Of a stretch of 64,000 nt of DNA, positions 12,277-23,000 are shown piece after piece (position 1 is the stretch's first letter; the number at the start of each line of letters is the position of its first letter). The stretch is taken from NCBI GenBank assembly GCA_000711775.1, contig ARYC01000025.1, positions 32,473-96,472 on the forward strand, given 5' to 3'. The position numbers were made by a program, and so were the translations under genes. The notes under the pieces are model-generated. The model did no database searches, was not told the origin of the DNA, and saw only the letters and a list, made by a program, of their open reading frames with translations. The DNA comes from Oxytricha trifallax. Taxonomy: Eukaryota > Ciliophora > Spirotrichea > Sporadotrichida > Oxytrichidae.

Positions 12277-13713
12277 TCAAACAAATTTTATCTGCTTATC
12301 TTTGTGGTATCTCTTGAACTTAGCTCTCTTTAATGTTTCAAGTATATCTTCTAATGATGATCTTGGATATGCTGGAGCTCTTACTATGATCATCTCAACC
12401 ATTTTCTTAATCTAAGTGCATACATCTTCTTGCTTTATATGTTTAACAGCCATGCTTATTGATTACTTTTCTTGCTTTGTTCCGAAGTACGACATACTTT
12501 CCATATCGCACTCTAAAATAATTGCTGCTACCGCCCAGACATCCCACTAAACAGAGCCATTAGTCCACTTCTCTCTTATTGGGAAGTGCCTAGCACTTTA
12601 GCTAAAGTCACTATTTCTTACCTTATTGCTCTATTGAAATCAATGACTACTATTTCGAAAGGACAGAGATTTAGCATTACATTTTCTGGCTTCAAATCTC
12701 TATGAACATACCCTAGATCATGCAGCTCTTTCACACCCTTGATCATTTCCGTGAGTATCTCATTCAAGTCATCTGGGTATCTATTATGGTAGAGATAATC
12801 TCTTAGAGTCATTTCAAATTTCTTAAGTCGTAGTGCAATAAAACCATGTCCAAGAATAACTCCATCGAGTTTAAGCAAGTTCTTGCATTACCTTTTATTA
12901 GCCTCTCTTAGTATTATGTATTCATTGGCAAACTCATTTTTATACTGCTCGTTCCTAATAAGATATTTGAAAGGATATACTTTATAAGCATACTCATCAA
13001 CTACTATGAGTTTTGCCTTGTTAGGCACATCAATATGTAAATAGTTGTCAATGCAAAAACTGAGATCTACTGCATTTAATGCAGGTATATACATAGCTCT
13101 CTCTTACAAGCATGCTATATATAATTCATTAGCTGGTTGGTTCATTGACTTAAAACGTTTCTGCTTCTTAAGTCTCTCTTCCTGCTCTCTTTAAGACTCT
13201 ATAGTATTGGACTTTCTCTTGGCTGGTTTAAGTTTTTATGTTTCTTTATCTTGCATTAAAAACTCACTTAAATGATGTTTTTGCATGTGTCTTTTAACTT
13301 TAGCTGAGTGAGTGTAAGATCATGCAAGTCGTGCACTAATACCTGCCATCGACCTTTTCGTGCTTAAAATATATCTTAGCTCTCCCAGAGAGCATCTCTT
13401 TGATGTGCCTCTTCAAGCTCGAATCAGTTGAGAAGAAATTTTAGCATTCATCACATTAGAATTCTTTAATCTTTTCTAGTGGGAGATGTTCTTTTAACTC
13501 CTCAACATCTTCGATTAGCGTTTAAATACTTATCTCTGCTCTCTGCTTCCTGATATTTATTTCTAGAACAAACACCTCTGATTCAAACTCAAGAGCTTTA
13601 AGCTCTGGCTCCTTTTCAATGTATATGATCTCTGGCTTCTTAGTTTATCCAAAGTTTAGCTAAGATTATCCACTGCCAAGAGAGACTGCTTTGCGATTTA
13701 AGTTAGCCGCCAT
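12277..13713 (-). pseudogene. TBE-1 zinc finger-protein kinase (57 kDa class), frameshifted
   Basis: Read from an ATG at 13713: an acidic N-terminal region, a first finger-like CDECQNFF...KRH motif, a second CTTC motif whose histidines lie beyond a frame break near 13315, then a Lys/Arg-rich linker and a kinase-like domain. The kinase loop reads HRDLKPENV with the metal-binding motif as DFN rather than DFG, followed by WDVWAVAAII after another break near 12595. It ends at TGA 12277-12279. The TBE-2 homologue (22716-23993) is intact and confirms both breaks. In TBEs this protein is presumed to help mobility or regulation, but its role is not known from the sequence. Confidence 0.85.
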
Positions 13714-14275
13714 GTTTAAATTCAAATTTAAATTTCTATTATAAAGCTCTAATAACCTCTCTAGTTATAGTAACTTTGTATAGGAGTTGGTACTGCAACA
13801 ACGATGGTTGATTCTTAGGCGTTAGACATCATATTTATGCTAAGTTTATAACTATAATTTTTCTAAATTCATGCTTAATATTTTTAATTTTGGTACCAAC
13901 TTAGAAAAAATTCAGGTTGGTACTGGTACCAATTAGGTTTTGAACCATATTGGAACTTTTCCATTAAAACCTCATTAGTTTAAAACTAGGTACTAATTAA
14001 GTTTTGGTACTATTAAATTGGTACCAATTAAATTAAACGAATTTAGTACCAGTACTAATTAAATTTAAACAAATTTAGTACTAATTTAATGGAACTAAAT
14101 TGATAAAAATGGAGCTCCATCACTGCAGTTTGTTACAGCTTCTGCAAACTTTCTCCACGTATCTTGCAGGGTTGACCTCCTATAAGATGCCCATATTTAA
14201 TAGTAAGATTTTAAACAATAGGATCCAGAAGTCTATAAGTTATAATTTGAAATTCATTAATAGGAAGAGGAACAA

Positions 14276-15068
14276 AGATGGAATCAATCAATGATCAAAT
14301 GAAAAGAGTCGAGGCTCAAGAAATGATATCAAGATTCAGAAGTAAGGAAGATCTCTATCGATACCTAACTTTACATGGTAAAATAACTTGATGACTATTA
14401 ACATATTATACAGTTGGTTTATTCCTTCCAACGATGGAAGGTACCAAAATTTCATTCTTGAAAGCAATACTTTGTGAGGAGAAGAAAGCTTTTAAAAATA
14501 AAGAGATTAAACTAATCGAAATTCCCAACTACCCTGAGATTTCAGTCACTAATCTTTATGAGGATGCCATGTAAGATGAGGAAGTGGTAGTTTACCTTCC
14601 TACCAAGAAACAACTCTCTAATAAACTCCCAGAGAGGAACTTCTTCTTTGGTGTTCTTGGTACAATAAAAGAGGATTATCTCAGAGAAATTATTGAAGAA
14701 GCACATAAGAAACGATATTCTATTTCTCCTGAAGACTAGAAGAAGCAAGGCATTCTAATAAGCTCAGCTTGGCTAGAGGAACTTAAGAAGCATCCTTATC
14801 TTTCAAGTAAGCTTTGACATATAACTTTGTAGGAAAATCAGGCACTGGTATATATCTTATGAAAGAGCATGCTAAGGTTCATAGAGAGAGAAAGTCACAA
14901 AAAATTCATGAAGTGAGCAAGAGACTTTATAAAGATGTTTAAAAGCCAGATGAAATGAACATAGATGCAGGAGCTGGCACAAAGAGAAGAAATATGGGCC
15001 CAAGCAAGCCATAAGAAGAGGAGAAGAAAGAGAAGCCAAACCCATTTATGGGCCAGTTTAATATGTGA
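14276..15068 (+). pseudogene. TBE-1 22 kDa class protein, two early TGAs
   Basis: ATG at 14276. The conserved core reads TMEGTKISFLKAIL, then IPNYPEISVTNLYEDAM and FFFGVLGTIKEDYLREII. Two TGAs sit near 14389 in a region that is open in TBE-2. A 26-nt intron (14807-14832) must be removed to reach the conserved C-terminal part beginning KSGTGIYLMKEH, which ends at TGA 15066-15068. It lies between and opposite in strand to the two other TBE genes. The function of this family is unknown to me. Confidence 0.85.
14807..14832 (+). other. 26-nt intron in the TBE-1 22 kDa gene
   Basis: The segment begins GTAAG and ends TGTAG. Without removing it the frame runs into TGA; removing it joins SR to KSGTG in frame. 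Introns at the same codon position and phase (after the first base of a codon) are seen in TBE-2 (21425-21450), TBE-3 (57604-57632) and the two TBE-like elements (29081-29112, 63603-63636). Confidence 0.75.
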
Positions 15069-15074
15069 ATATAT

Positions 15075-16138
15075 TCATTCGTTTAAATCTAAAACTTATT
15101 TATAAACATTCATTCTTCCCTTTCTTGCACAAATTGTTGTCTTATCTACGCTCACTCTCTTACAGCAGCTTTGAATCAAGTCTACTGTATCGAGGGGCAA
15201 GTCATGCATAAGATGATACAGCAGAAGCTTCTTGTAGTGAGTCTTTATTTAACTCCAGTAGAATTCTATTCCATTAAATTAAGGGCTGTAAGGAACGTTG
15301 TATACAGGAGTTATGTTTAACTCTTCATAAGCTTTCTTAGACTCCTTAGTCTTATGAACTGATAGGTTATCAACTAACAGGATGATCTCTTGGTTGCTAT
15401 ACTTCTCTCTGAGCTATGTAGGAACTCTATATACTACTCTCGCTTAATAGAGCGAGGGTGAATCACATAACTCTCTAAGCCTGAATCTTCACTTATACCA
15501 GCTAAAATTGCATGAGTGACTACCTTTACTTTTTAGTCATAAACTTCTATGTTATCATACTTCTTGTACCTTGACTTATTAATAAAAGTGTTGAACGTAA
15601 ACACAGCTTCATCTGCATGTATGAACTTGATGTTATTATCAATAGCTCTCTGCATTTAATCATATATATAGTTTAAATTATTGCTATAAAATGGCACTGT
15701 AAAATCAATCACTTTCTTAACTCTGTTGACAGTCTTGAAAGTAATACCATTTCGTCTATAAATATTGGCTATAGTCTAAGGAGAGATACGCATGTCTGGA
15801 AACTTGCGATGAAACATGACAGCTCGTTAGTCAAGAGGAAAGTGAGCTCAATACTTTAATGTCTTAGAGTCACAGAGATAGTCAATATGGACCTGTGAGA
15901 ACTTTTATTTTCTTGCAGGATGTTTTCTAGAGCCTGAGTTATAATGTTAAACAGCTAACAAGCAATGATACCTAACGGTTGGGGCACTCTTGTGTAGGAG
16001 TCTTGCTATGGCTGTATAATTCAACACTGGTTTGACTTAGTCTATATTAAAACTTGTACCATACCGAAGCTTAAGCAGTAAATCTAAATATTACTCATCA
16101 TAAATAGACCCTAAATTTCGCTAATTTCTATTTCTCAT
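15075..16138 (-). pseudogene. TBE-1 transposase (42 kDa class, DD34E), broken
   Basis: From ATG 16138 the protein resembles the IS630/Tc1-mariner transposase of TBEs: KFIHADEAVFTF (first Asp), LLVDNLSVHKT (second Asp) and NVPYSPQFNGIEFYW (Glu, 35 positions after the second Asp). A TGA replaces the Trp codon in the LKYWAHF motif (near 15855; TBE-2 has TGG), and a frameshift lies near 15415 before the second Asp. It ends at TGA 15075-15077. The enzyme would cut and join element ends, but this copy should be inactive. Confidence 0.9.
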
Positions 16139-17485
16139 TTTGAAAATTGGCCTAATTTCTCTACTAACCCCAATAAGACCCCAACTATACCCTACAAATC
16201 AAAGCACTTATAAACCTCACTAAGGGGTTTTGGGGTTTTGAATATATGCACCATTCGATAGCTTAGGGTATGGGCTACAACTTCTATCTTACTCATCTTC
16301 CATGAATCTCACACTGAAGGAAGTTATTGAGGGAAAAGTGAAGTTTCGATGCTTTGACTTTTGACTTCAATAACTCTAATCTAATGTCTATAAATTTCCA
16401 TATAAAATATTCTACTTAGCTTACAGAATTGTCTATAAAAAAATAATTCTAAATTTTTGAATATCTCTTCACCCAAGAGAGAAAACCCTGAAATTCTCTT
16501 TTTCGGACCCCCTCATAATCAAAAAGTTTTACAGCGATGGAAAAGGGAGTATATCTTCGTTCAAAGTGATAGATAAGCGATGAGGTCTGAACCCTGCCTT
16601 TGGAATTGTGTCAGGAGTTTGTGTCCATTTTAGAATTGTTTTCATTTGACTTAGAGGTGATGTTTGTTACAATGTAACAAACATCAAAATTTGGTCGAGT
16701 AACTGCAAAGAAATGAAATTATCTCATGCAGCAATTTTTTTCACGACTTGACTCTAAAATAAATAATGTAGATCAAAACATAAGCTACATGTTCCATCCT
16801 ACTCATAATTCAATGAAAAAAATCACTCAGAGAGTTATTTCGATTTTAGTATAAGTCAAAAAGAAAATTCATATGATTTCGTGTATTCTAACAATAAAAA
16901 TGAGTATGAATTTCCTAATGAAAGACTCAAAGAAGATAAAATGTAGATCTTGATTAAATGCACAAAAAACTTATTTAGACCAAGTCCTCAAGTAATTTGG
17001 TTGAAGAGATAAGAAAGGAAGAAGTTTGAGGCAAAGAAATATTTAAAATCGATTTATCTTGATGGGGGGAAATATTTTGTGAAGACCATAAGAATGAAAT
17101 TTAGTCGTTAAATAATTCTCTACATCTTACACTTTTAAAATTTTTTCATAGTTATTTTGTATAGAGAGATATTAATTTATTAGGAGTTAAAAATTTTAAA
17201 AGTTAAATTTAAAGGGTCTACAGTTAAGATATGATAAATCTAATTTGATCTATCGATGAGACAAATATATTGGCTGTTAAAATATATCAAATTAAAATCA
17301 ATATCAGTTATAACGATAATATAAAAATCAAAAAATACTAAAATTCCATATTTAATTTAATTTTTAATTTTATTTTAACAATTTCCCATTTTTAAATCTA
17401 TTTCGATAATATTAATTTTCTTCTTTCATAAATTGTTTTAATCTTTTTATTAGCAATTAAGATATAATAATTGTTCGCTCTAATT

Positions 17486-18045
17486 ATATTGAGTAAAAAT
17501 AGAAGAATAATCCAAAATGTAATGAATAATCAAGATTTAAATTGCACTATTTTAATGTTAATTTTCAAAATTCTAATTAATCACTACTCTATCTCGAAAT
17601 TTCAATGACTTTGAGATAGAGTGCGATAGAGTAATATAAATTACTAATATTATTTAATATTTAAAATAAATGGAATTAAATTTTAAAATATTCAAATATT
17701 CTTTTTGATAATTTACTAAACTTAAATTAAATATAAAAATATAATTAAAATAAGACATTTACCTTTAAATCTTTTTTATTAATAGTTAAATTATCGATAT
17801 AAATAAATAAAAAATCTATTAATCAAAAAGAACATTTGAATATTTTAAAACTTAATTCCATTTATTTTAAATATTAAATAATATTAGTAATTTATATTAT
17901 TCTATCGCACTCTATCTTAAAGTCATTCAAATTTCGAGATAGAGTAGTGATTAATTAGAATTTTGAAAATTAACATTAAAATAGTGCAATTTAAATCTTG
18001 ATTATTCATTACATTTTGGATTATTCTTCTATTTTTACTCAATAT
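17486..18045. repeat. 560-bp inverted repeat next to the foldback
   Basis: Left arm 17486-17720 and right arm 17810-18045 are reverse complements (for example ACTCTATCTCGAAATTTGAA-like blocks), with a centre near 17765. It begins about 70 bp after the giant foldback ends and finishes where similarity between the two channel-gene regions begins (18080 and 48985). No protein frame is present. It is a non-autonomous hairpin element or IES. Confidence 0.75.
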
Positions 18046-18340
18046 TATTATAATATTTATTTCATTTTCTCATTAATGATACAGTTTTTTTATTTTATTA
18101 AGTGAAATTAATTTAAATTAATAAAATCAATTGTTAGAACTGCCTGCACCATCTCTGGGTGTATTATTGCTATATGCATTACTTTTAGAGAATTAACAGT
18201 TCTTTTTGGAGACAAGATTGTTTTGAAAACCTTTGAATGTTCTTATATTTTTAAGGAATTATTCAAATTGTTAGGTCTCTGAGTCCAACAGCTTCTAATA
18301 TTATCAAATCAGTAATTATATTCATGATTTATTACAAATT

Positions 18341-18795
18341 TGGGGGGATGTTTCCATCACAATATATTGAGGGAAGTTTCATGGCAATCAATATTTTTCT
18401 ATTTTCTAAATTTCATTTTTATGAGTTATTCTTTCTACCAAGCAATAACTTATATTTATTTGATTTACATGATATTTAAAATAAATTATCCGATTTCTGG
18501 TAAAATTTTCATTATATATCTCCATTGACATTAATTTTCACTTTAAATTCATTTAAAATATAAAGGAATATTATTAAATAGATTTCTATTTATTTTTTAT
18601 ATAACATTATCCAGAATAAAATACTTTACATCTACTATTTATATTTCTTAAAACAAATGGTAAAGGATGTATGTGTGTAATATCAACTAAACAATTATTA
18701 AGATTGAAAAATAAATTTCTATATGAATTATAAAAATTCATGAAATTATATGTATAGAAAATTAACTAGGCAGGAAACTTTTTTCCCACAATTTT
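18341..18795. repeat. Decayed GGAAGTTTCC-type element in the 3' flank
   Basis: Left GGGGGGATGTTTCC and GGGAAGTTTCATGGC, and right GGCAGGAAACTTTTTTCCC, bracket AT-rich DNA. The equivalent sequence occurs in copy 2 (about 49243-49620), so it was present before the duplication. No gene is present in 18046-19080. Confidence 0.5.
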
Positions 18796-19080
18796 TATTT
18801 CTGATATAAAGGTTTTAATTATTTCATTAGCACTAAGCACTAGATAGTTTTGATTTTAGCTGTATTTATTTATCTTATTTCAACATTTTAATGATAAATT
18901 AAAATTTCTAGTACTAAGAAAAGATATATTGAGTTAGATAAAAAGATCCAGAATATTGAAATAATCTAATTTAAGAATATTTGATCTTTAATCCCCTAAC
19001 CCCATGATTAATAGTTAGATTAAATTAATAAATTGTTAATTTAAAATACAAATTAATTTTAAATTTAATCAAAATATAAA

Positions 19081-20037
19081 TCAGAGATCTTTTATAACTT
19101 CTTCTTTCTTTTCTTCCTCTTTGTTTTAAACCTCGACTTATTTATCCATCAAGGCTTTCAAGATTTAATCAACAGACGTTTAAATTGTTTTAATTTATAA
19201 TTCTTAATTTTTAATTAAGGTCTCTTAATTTTTATTTGATGCTTCTAAGTTCTTAATATATGATTGCTAATCTTTAACAGTTGATTCAACAGTCTTTATA
19301 TGATTCAAAATCTCTTTTTCTGTATGAATGCTCTTTAAATGAGTTTTGTAAATTGTCTTTTTTATATCCTTCACAAATCCTTGCCATTCTTCATTGGCAT
19401 CAGCTTAATCTTCAACAGGTCTTCTAAATATTACATAGTCTGGGAAGTATTTTTAACTTAAAAAGTCAGCATGACTGAAGTAAGACTCTCTTTCAATAAT
19501 TAGCTCTGCTTTTATTCTAAAAGATTCAGCAACCATCTTTTGCATTACCTTTTCGTATGACTCTGAAATGACAGCAATGATGAAGTTAAGAAGGACAATA
19601 TTCAAAAATAAAACAGCTGAAATCCAAACAATCCATGCAAAAATAATGTGAGTTTCATCTAATTAGTATATATTGTCTATCTAAAAATCTCCAGTAGACG
19701 CTCTAAAAGCCATAATAAAATATCCAAAGTAGCTTATTCCATCATACTCAATGTTCTCATCACTTGTCTTAATTTTGAGTAGTGTAAAGATTAATCCGTA
19801 AACTACAACCACAAAAGCATATAACATTATGAAAAATCTAAGGTCCATGAACACTGCTTTTAACATGCTTACCTAGTAACTAAATCCTTAGAAGACCCTT
19901 AAAACTTCACAAAGCTTAATGAATATCAATATCAGCATACAACTATGCATAATTACAATTCCGTCATATGTTATTTCTTAAGCATCGATAATCACGATAA
20001 CAAAATAGAGAAGAGCAAGCGCTTGATCAACGACATT
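19081..20037 (-). CDS. Channel gene, C-terminal segment (S3-S6, pore, coiled coil)
   Basis: From the TBE-2 border this segment reads VVDQALALLYFVIVIIDA, LCEVLRVFQGFSYQVS, then FMDLRFFIMLYAFVVVVYG, the pore region ISYFGYFIMAFRASTGDF and the inner helix IVWISAVLFLNIVLLNFII. After this come a cytoplasmic ESYEKVMQKMVAESFR stretch and a coiled coil (KNQETLIKNQELQIKTIQ) to TGA 19081-19083. It is fully open. The family is the ion-transport superfamily (TRP/PKD-like); ion selectivity cannot be read from this. Copy 2 at 49916-52640 has nearly the same protein. Confidence 0.85.
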
Positions 20038-23000
20038 CCAAACCCCAAAACCCCTTAATGAGGTTTATAAGTGCTTTGATTTGTAGGGAATTTGTTAGGG
20101 GTTGGGGTTATTAATTAAATGCGAGACAAAAATAGCAAGCTTTTGGGGTCTATTTATGATGAAGAGTATATAGATTTAGTGTTTAAACTGCGATATGGAT
20201 GGGATATATACAATGAATAAGTCAAACCTGTACTTAATTAAAAGTAAATTGCACTGCTCTTAAAGAGAAGTCCTTCAACTGTTCGCTCCCACTGCCTTAT
20301 AGCTGTATAACTAAAGCAAAAATAGCTGAATTCAATGCCTTAGAGGAAGTCAAAGTTTCAATAGAAGCATATTGACTATCTTATTAATGAAAAAACTTTG
20401 AAGTATTGGGCTCACTTCTCTCTTGACCAACGAGCTATTATGTTTCACCGCCAGTTCCCTGAGTTGAAGATCTCTGCATAGTCTGTTGCTAACATTTAGA
20501 AACGAAATGGTATCTCTTACAAAGGTGTGAATCGTATCAAGAGAGTGATTGATTTCACTCTGCCATTTTACAACAACAACTTAAATTATATTTATAATTA
20601 AATGAAGAGAGCCTAATAGAATAATATTAAGTTTATACATGCTGACGAGGCTGCGTTTACCTTCAACCTTTCATCTAGAAGTCTTGGTATAAGAGGCATA
20701 GTAATATAGAAGTATATGACTAGAAAGTCAAGGTATAAACGATGGCAATTCTTGGAGGAATTAGTGAAGATACTGGTTTAGAAACTTATGTTATTCATCC
20801 TCGCTCTATTAAGACAGAGCAGTATATAAAGTTCTTAGAACAGCTGAGAGAGAAGTACCCTGAATAAGAGATAATACTGTTTGTTGATAATCTTTCTGTT
20901 CATAAGACTAAAGAAACAAGGAAGAGTTATGAACAACTTAGAATAACACCAGTGTTCAACGTACCTTACAGTCCATAGTTTAATGGAATTGAGTTCTACT
21001 GGGGTATATTAAAAGGCCATTACAAGAAACTGCTGCTCTACCACTTGATGCATGACCTACCTATCGATACAGTTGACTTTATTAAAAGCTCAGCGAAGAG
21101 AGTAGATAATTTATTGGCTTAAAAGTGTGCGAAAGAAGGGAGAGTGAATGTATATAAATAAGTTTTAGAGTTAAGCTAATGAATATATAAGTCACATTTA
21201 GAATTCTTTAGAGGGAGCTGGCTTCTCTTTCTTTTCTTCTATTTCTTGCTCCCCTCCTCCTAAGTTTCTTCTCTTGCTGCCAGCTCCTGCATCTATGTTC
21301 ATCGACTCTGGAGGCTAAATATTTGAATGAAGTCTCTTGCTAACTTCATACTTTGTCTGCAACTTTCGCTCTCTGTGAAGCTTGCTCTATTCCTTCATCA
21401 AGAAGATACCAGTTCCAGATTTTTCCAAAGAGTTAAGCCACAAATCTTACTAGAAATATAAGGGTGCTTCTGCAGCTCTGAAAGCCAGCTATCACTTATC
21501 TTGATCCCTTGTTTGTCCTTATCTTCTGAAGAGATGCTGTAAATTTTCTTATGAGATTCTTGAATAATTTCTTTCAAGTAATCACCTTTAATTGTTGCAA
21601 GTATACCAAAGAAATAGGTTCTTTCAGGCAGCTTATTTGACAACTGCTTCTTAGTAGGCAGGCACAGCAAAACCTCTGGGTCATTCATAGCATCATCATA
21701 TAAGTTAGTCACAGAGATTTCTGGATAGTTTGGAATCTCTGCAAACTTCACATCTTAAGTTTTCAAAGCTTTCTTCTCTTAACAGAGTATTGCTATTAGA
21801 AATGAAATTTTAGTACCTTCCATCGTTGGTAGAAACAAACCAACTACATAATCAAGATTAGTTAGTATGAGTTCATTACCTTGCTGCATCAGGTAGCGAT
21901 GCAAATCCTCCTTGCTTCTAAATCTTTGAATCAATTCTTGTGCTTGCCCTCTATTCATTGCATCATTCATTGACTCCATCTTGTTTACAGATCTAAGAAA
22001 TGATATTCAAATTTAAGTTTATTGATTTCAATTATATACCTCTGTAAAACTTACTATTAAATATGGGCATCCTATAGAAGGTCAACCTCTTAGCAGGATA
22101 TGCAGAAGGTTTTGAGAACTTGTTTCAAACTTGAGAGATTGATATCAATTTCTACTGTTATAGTTCCATATTTTTAAATTTAAATTTGTGCGTACTTAAT
22201 TAGGAGCAGCTCCTAAAATGCTAGTACTTAATTAGGAGCTTTAATTAATGCTAGTACTTAATTAGGAGCACCCTAATTTTAATCATATAATGACAAAATA
22301 CCTCCTAAAGCAGTACGTACTTAATTAGGAGCAGCTCCTAAATTGGTACGTGCTATAATCAACTTATTATTGAAAGTTAAAATGGTTACTTTATCACCCA
22401 GATTTAGAGCTGGATCGTCTCTTAGCACTCATATTTCTTCTATAATACTCTAAAAACTTCCCTTGAAACTTGTAGGCTTGCAAAGCTCTCATATAAGCTC
22501 TCAGTTATAGAGGCAGTTTTATAATTTTAAATTCAAATTTAAATATGAGCGCTAACATTTTAAGAAAAACAACAGCACTTCCATAAAACTAAATGAGACT
22601 TACCTTTGGCAGCAATAAAAAATGTGATAACTGTGAGATGAATTCTCATAAGGAACTACCTGAGCTATCACTTGAGGTCTCTGTTATTAAAATAGAAATT
22701 AATAATAGAAAATAAATGGCAAACAAGTGTGTGGGAGACAGAGAGGAGGAGAAAGGTATTAATGAAATGCCTATACAAACTGAAGAAGTAGAAGTATACT
22801 TTTGTGAGTAGTGCGAGAGAGACTTCGCTCATAAATCTAGTTGGTATAGGCATATGAAAGAGCATAGAGAAGCCAAGCCAACTATATACTTAAAGCACGA
22901 TAAAATCGACGGAAAGTATGAGTGCTTCGAGTGCCATAAGCAGTATGCTCATACAAGAGATTTAAGGAAGCATCTTTTAAAAGCTCACAAGAAAGATTTA

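Larger units (their letters stand above)
12138..16240. mobile_element. TBE-1: full-length telomere-bearing transposon (4103 bp)
   Basis: Both ends carry CAAAACCCCAAAACCCC as part of an inverted repeat of about 80 bp, and AAT is duplicated at 12135-12137 and 16241-16243. Three genes are present: a zinc finger-kinase (minus), a 22 kDa class gene (plus) and a transposase (minus), the TBE arrangement, inverted relative to TBE-2. Each gene carries at least one lesion (frameshift or TGA), so the copy is probably not autonomous. The insertion sits in one arm of a foldback, whose other arm serves as an empty-site control. Confidence 0.95.
10134..17414. repeat. Giant foldback: two 1.57-kb inverted arms, right arm split by TBE-1
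   Basis: The left arm (10134-11701) and right arm (11734-12137 continuing at 16241-17414) are reverse complements with only scattered mismatches, and a 32-bp loop separates them. TBE-1 lies inside the right arm; removing it and one AAT restores the match to the left arm exactly (GAATTTGTA...GGAATATATGCA). Each arm also contains a short perfect palindrome (TGTTTGTTACA/TGTAACAAACA, 10857-10881). No convincing protein gene is seen in the arms. It may be a foldback-type transposon or an inverted duplication, and a transcript would form a long hairpin. Confidence 0.9.
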
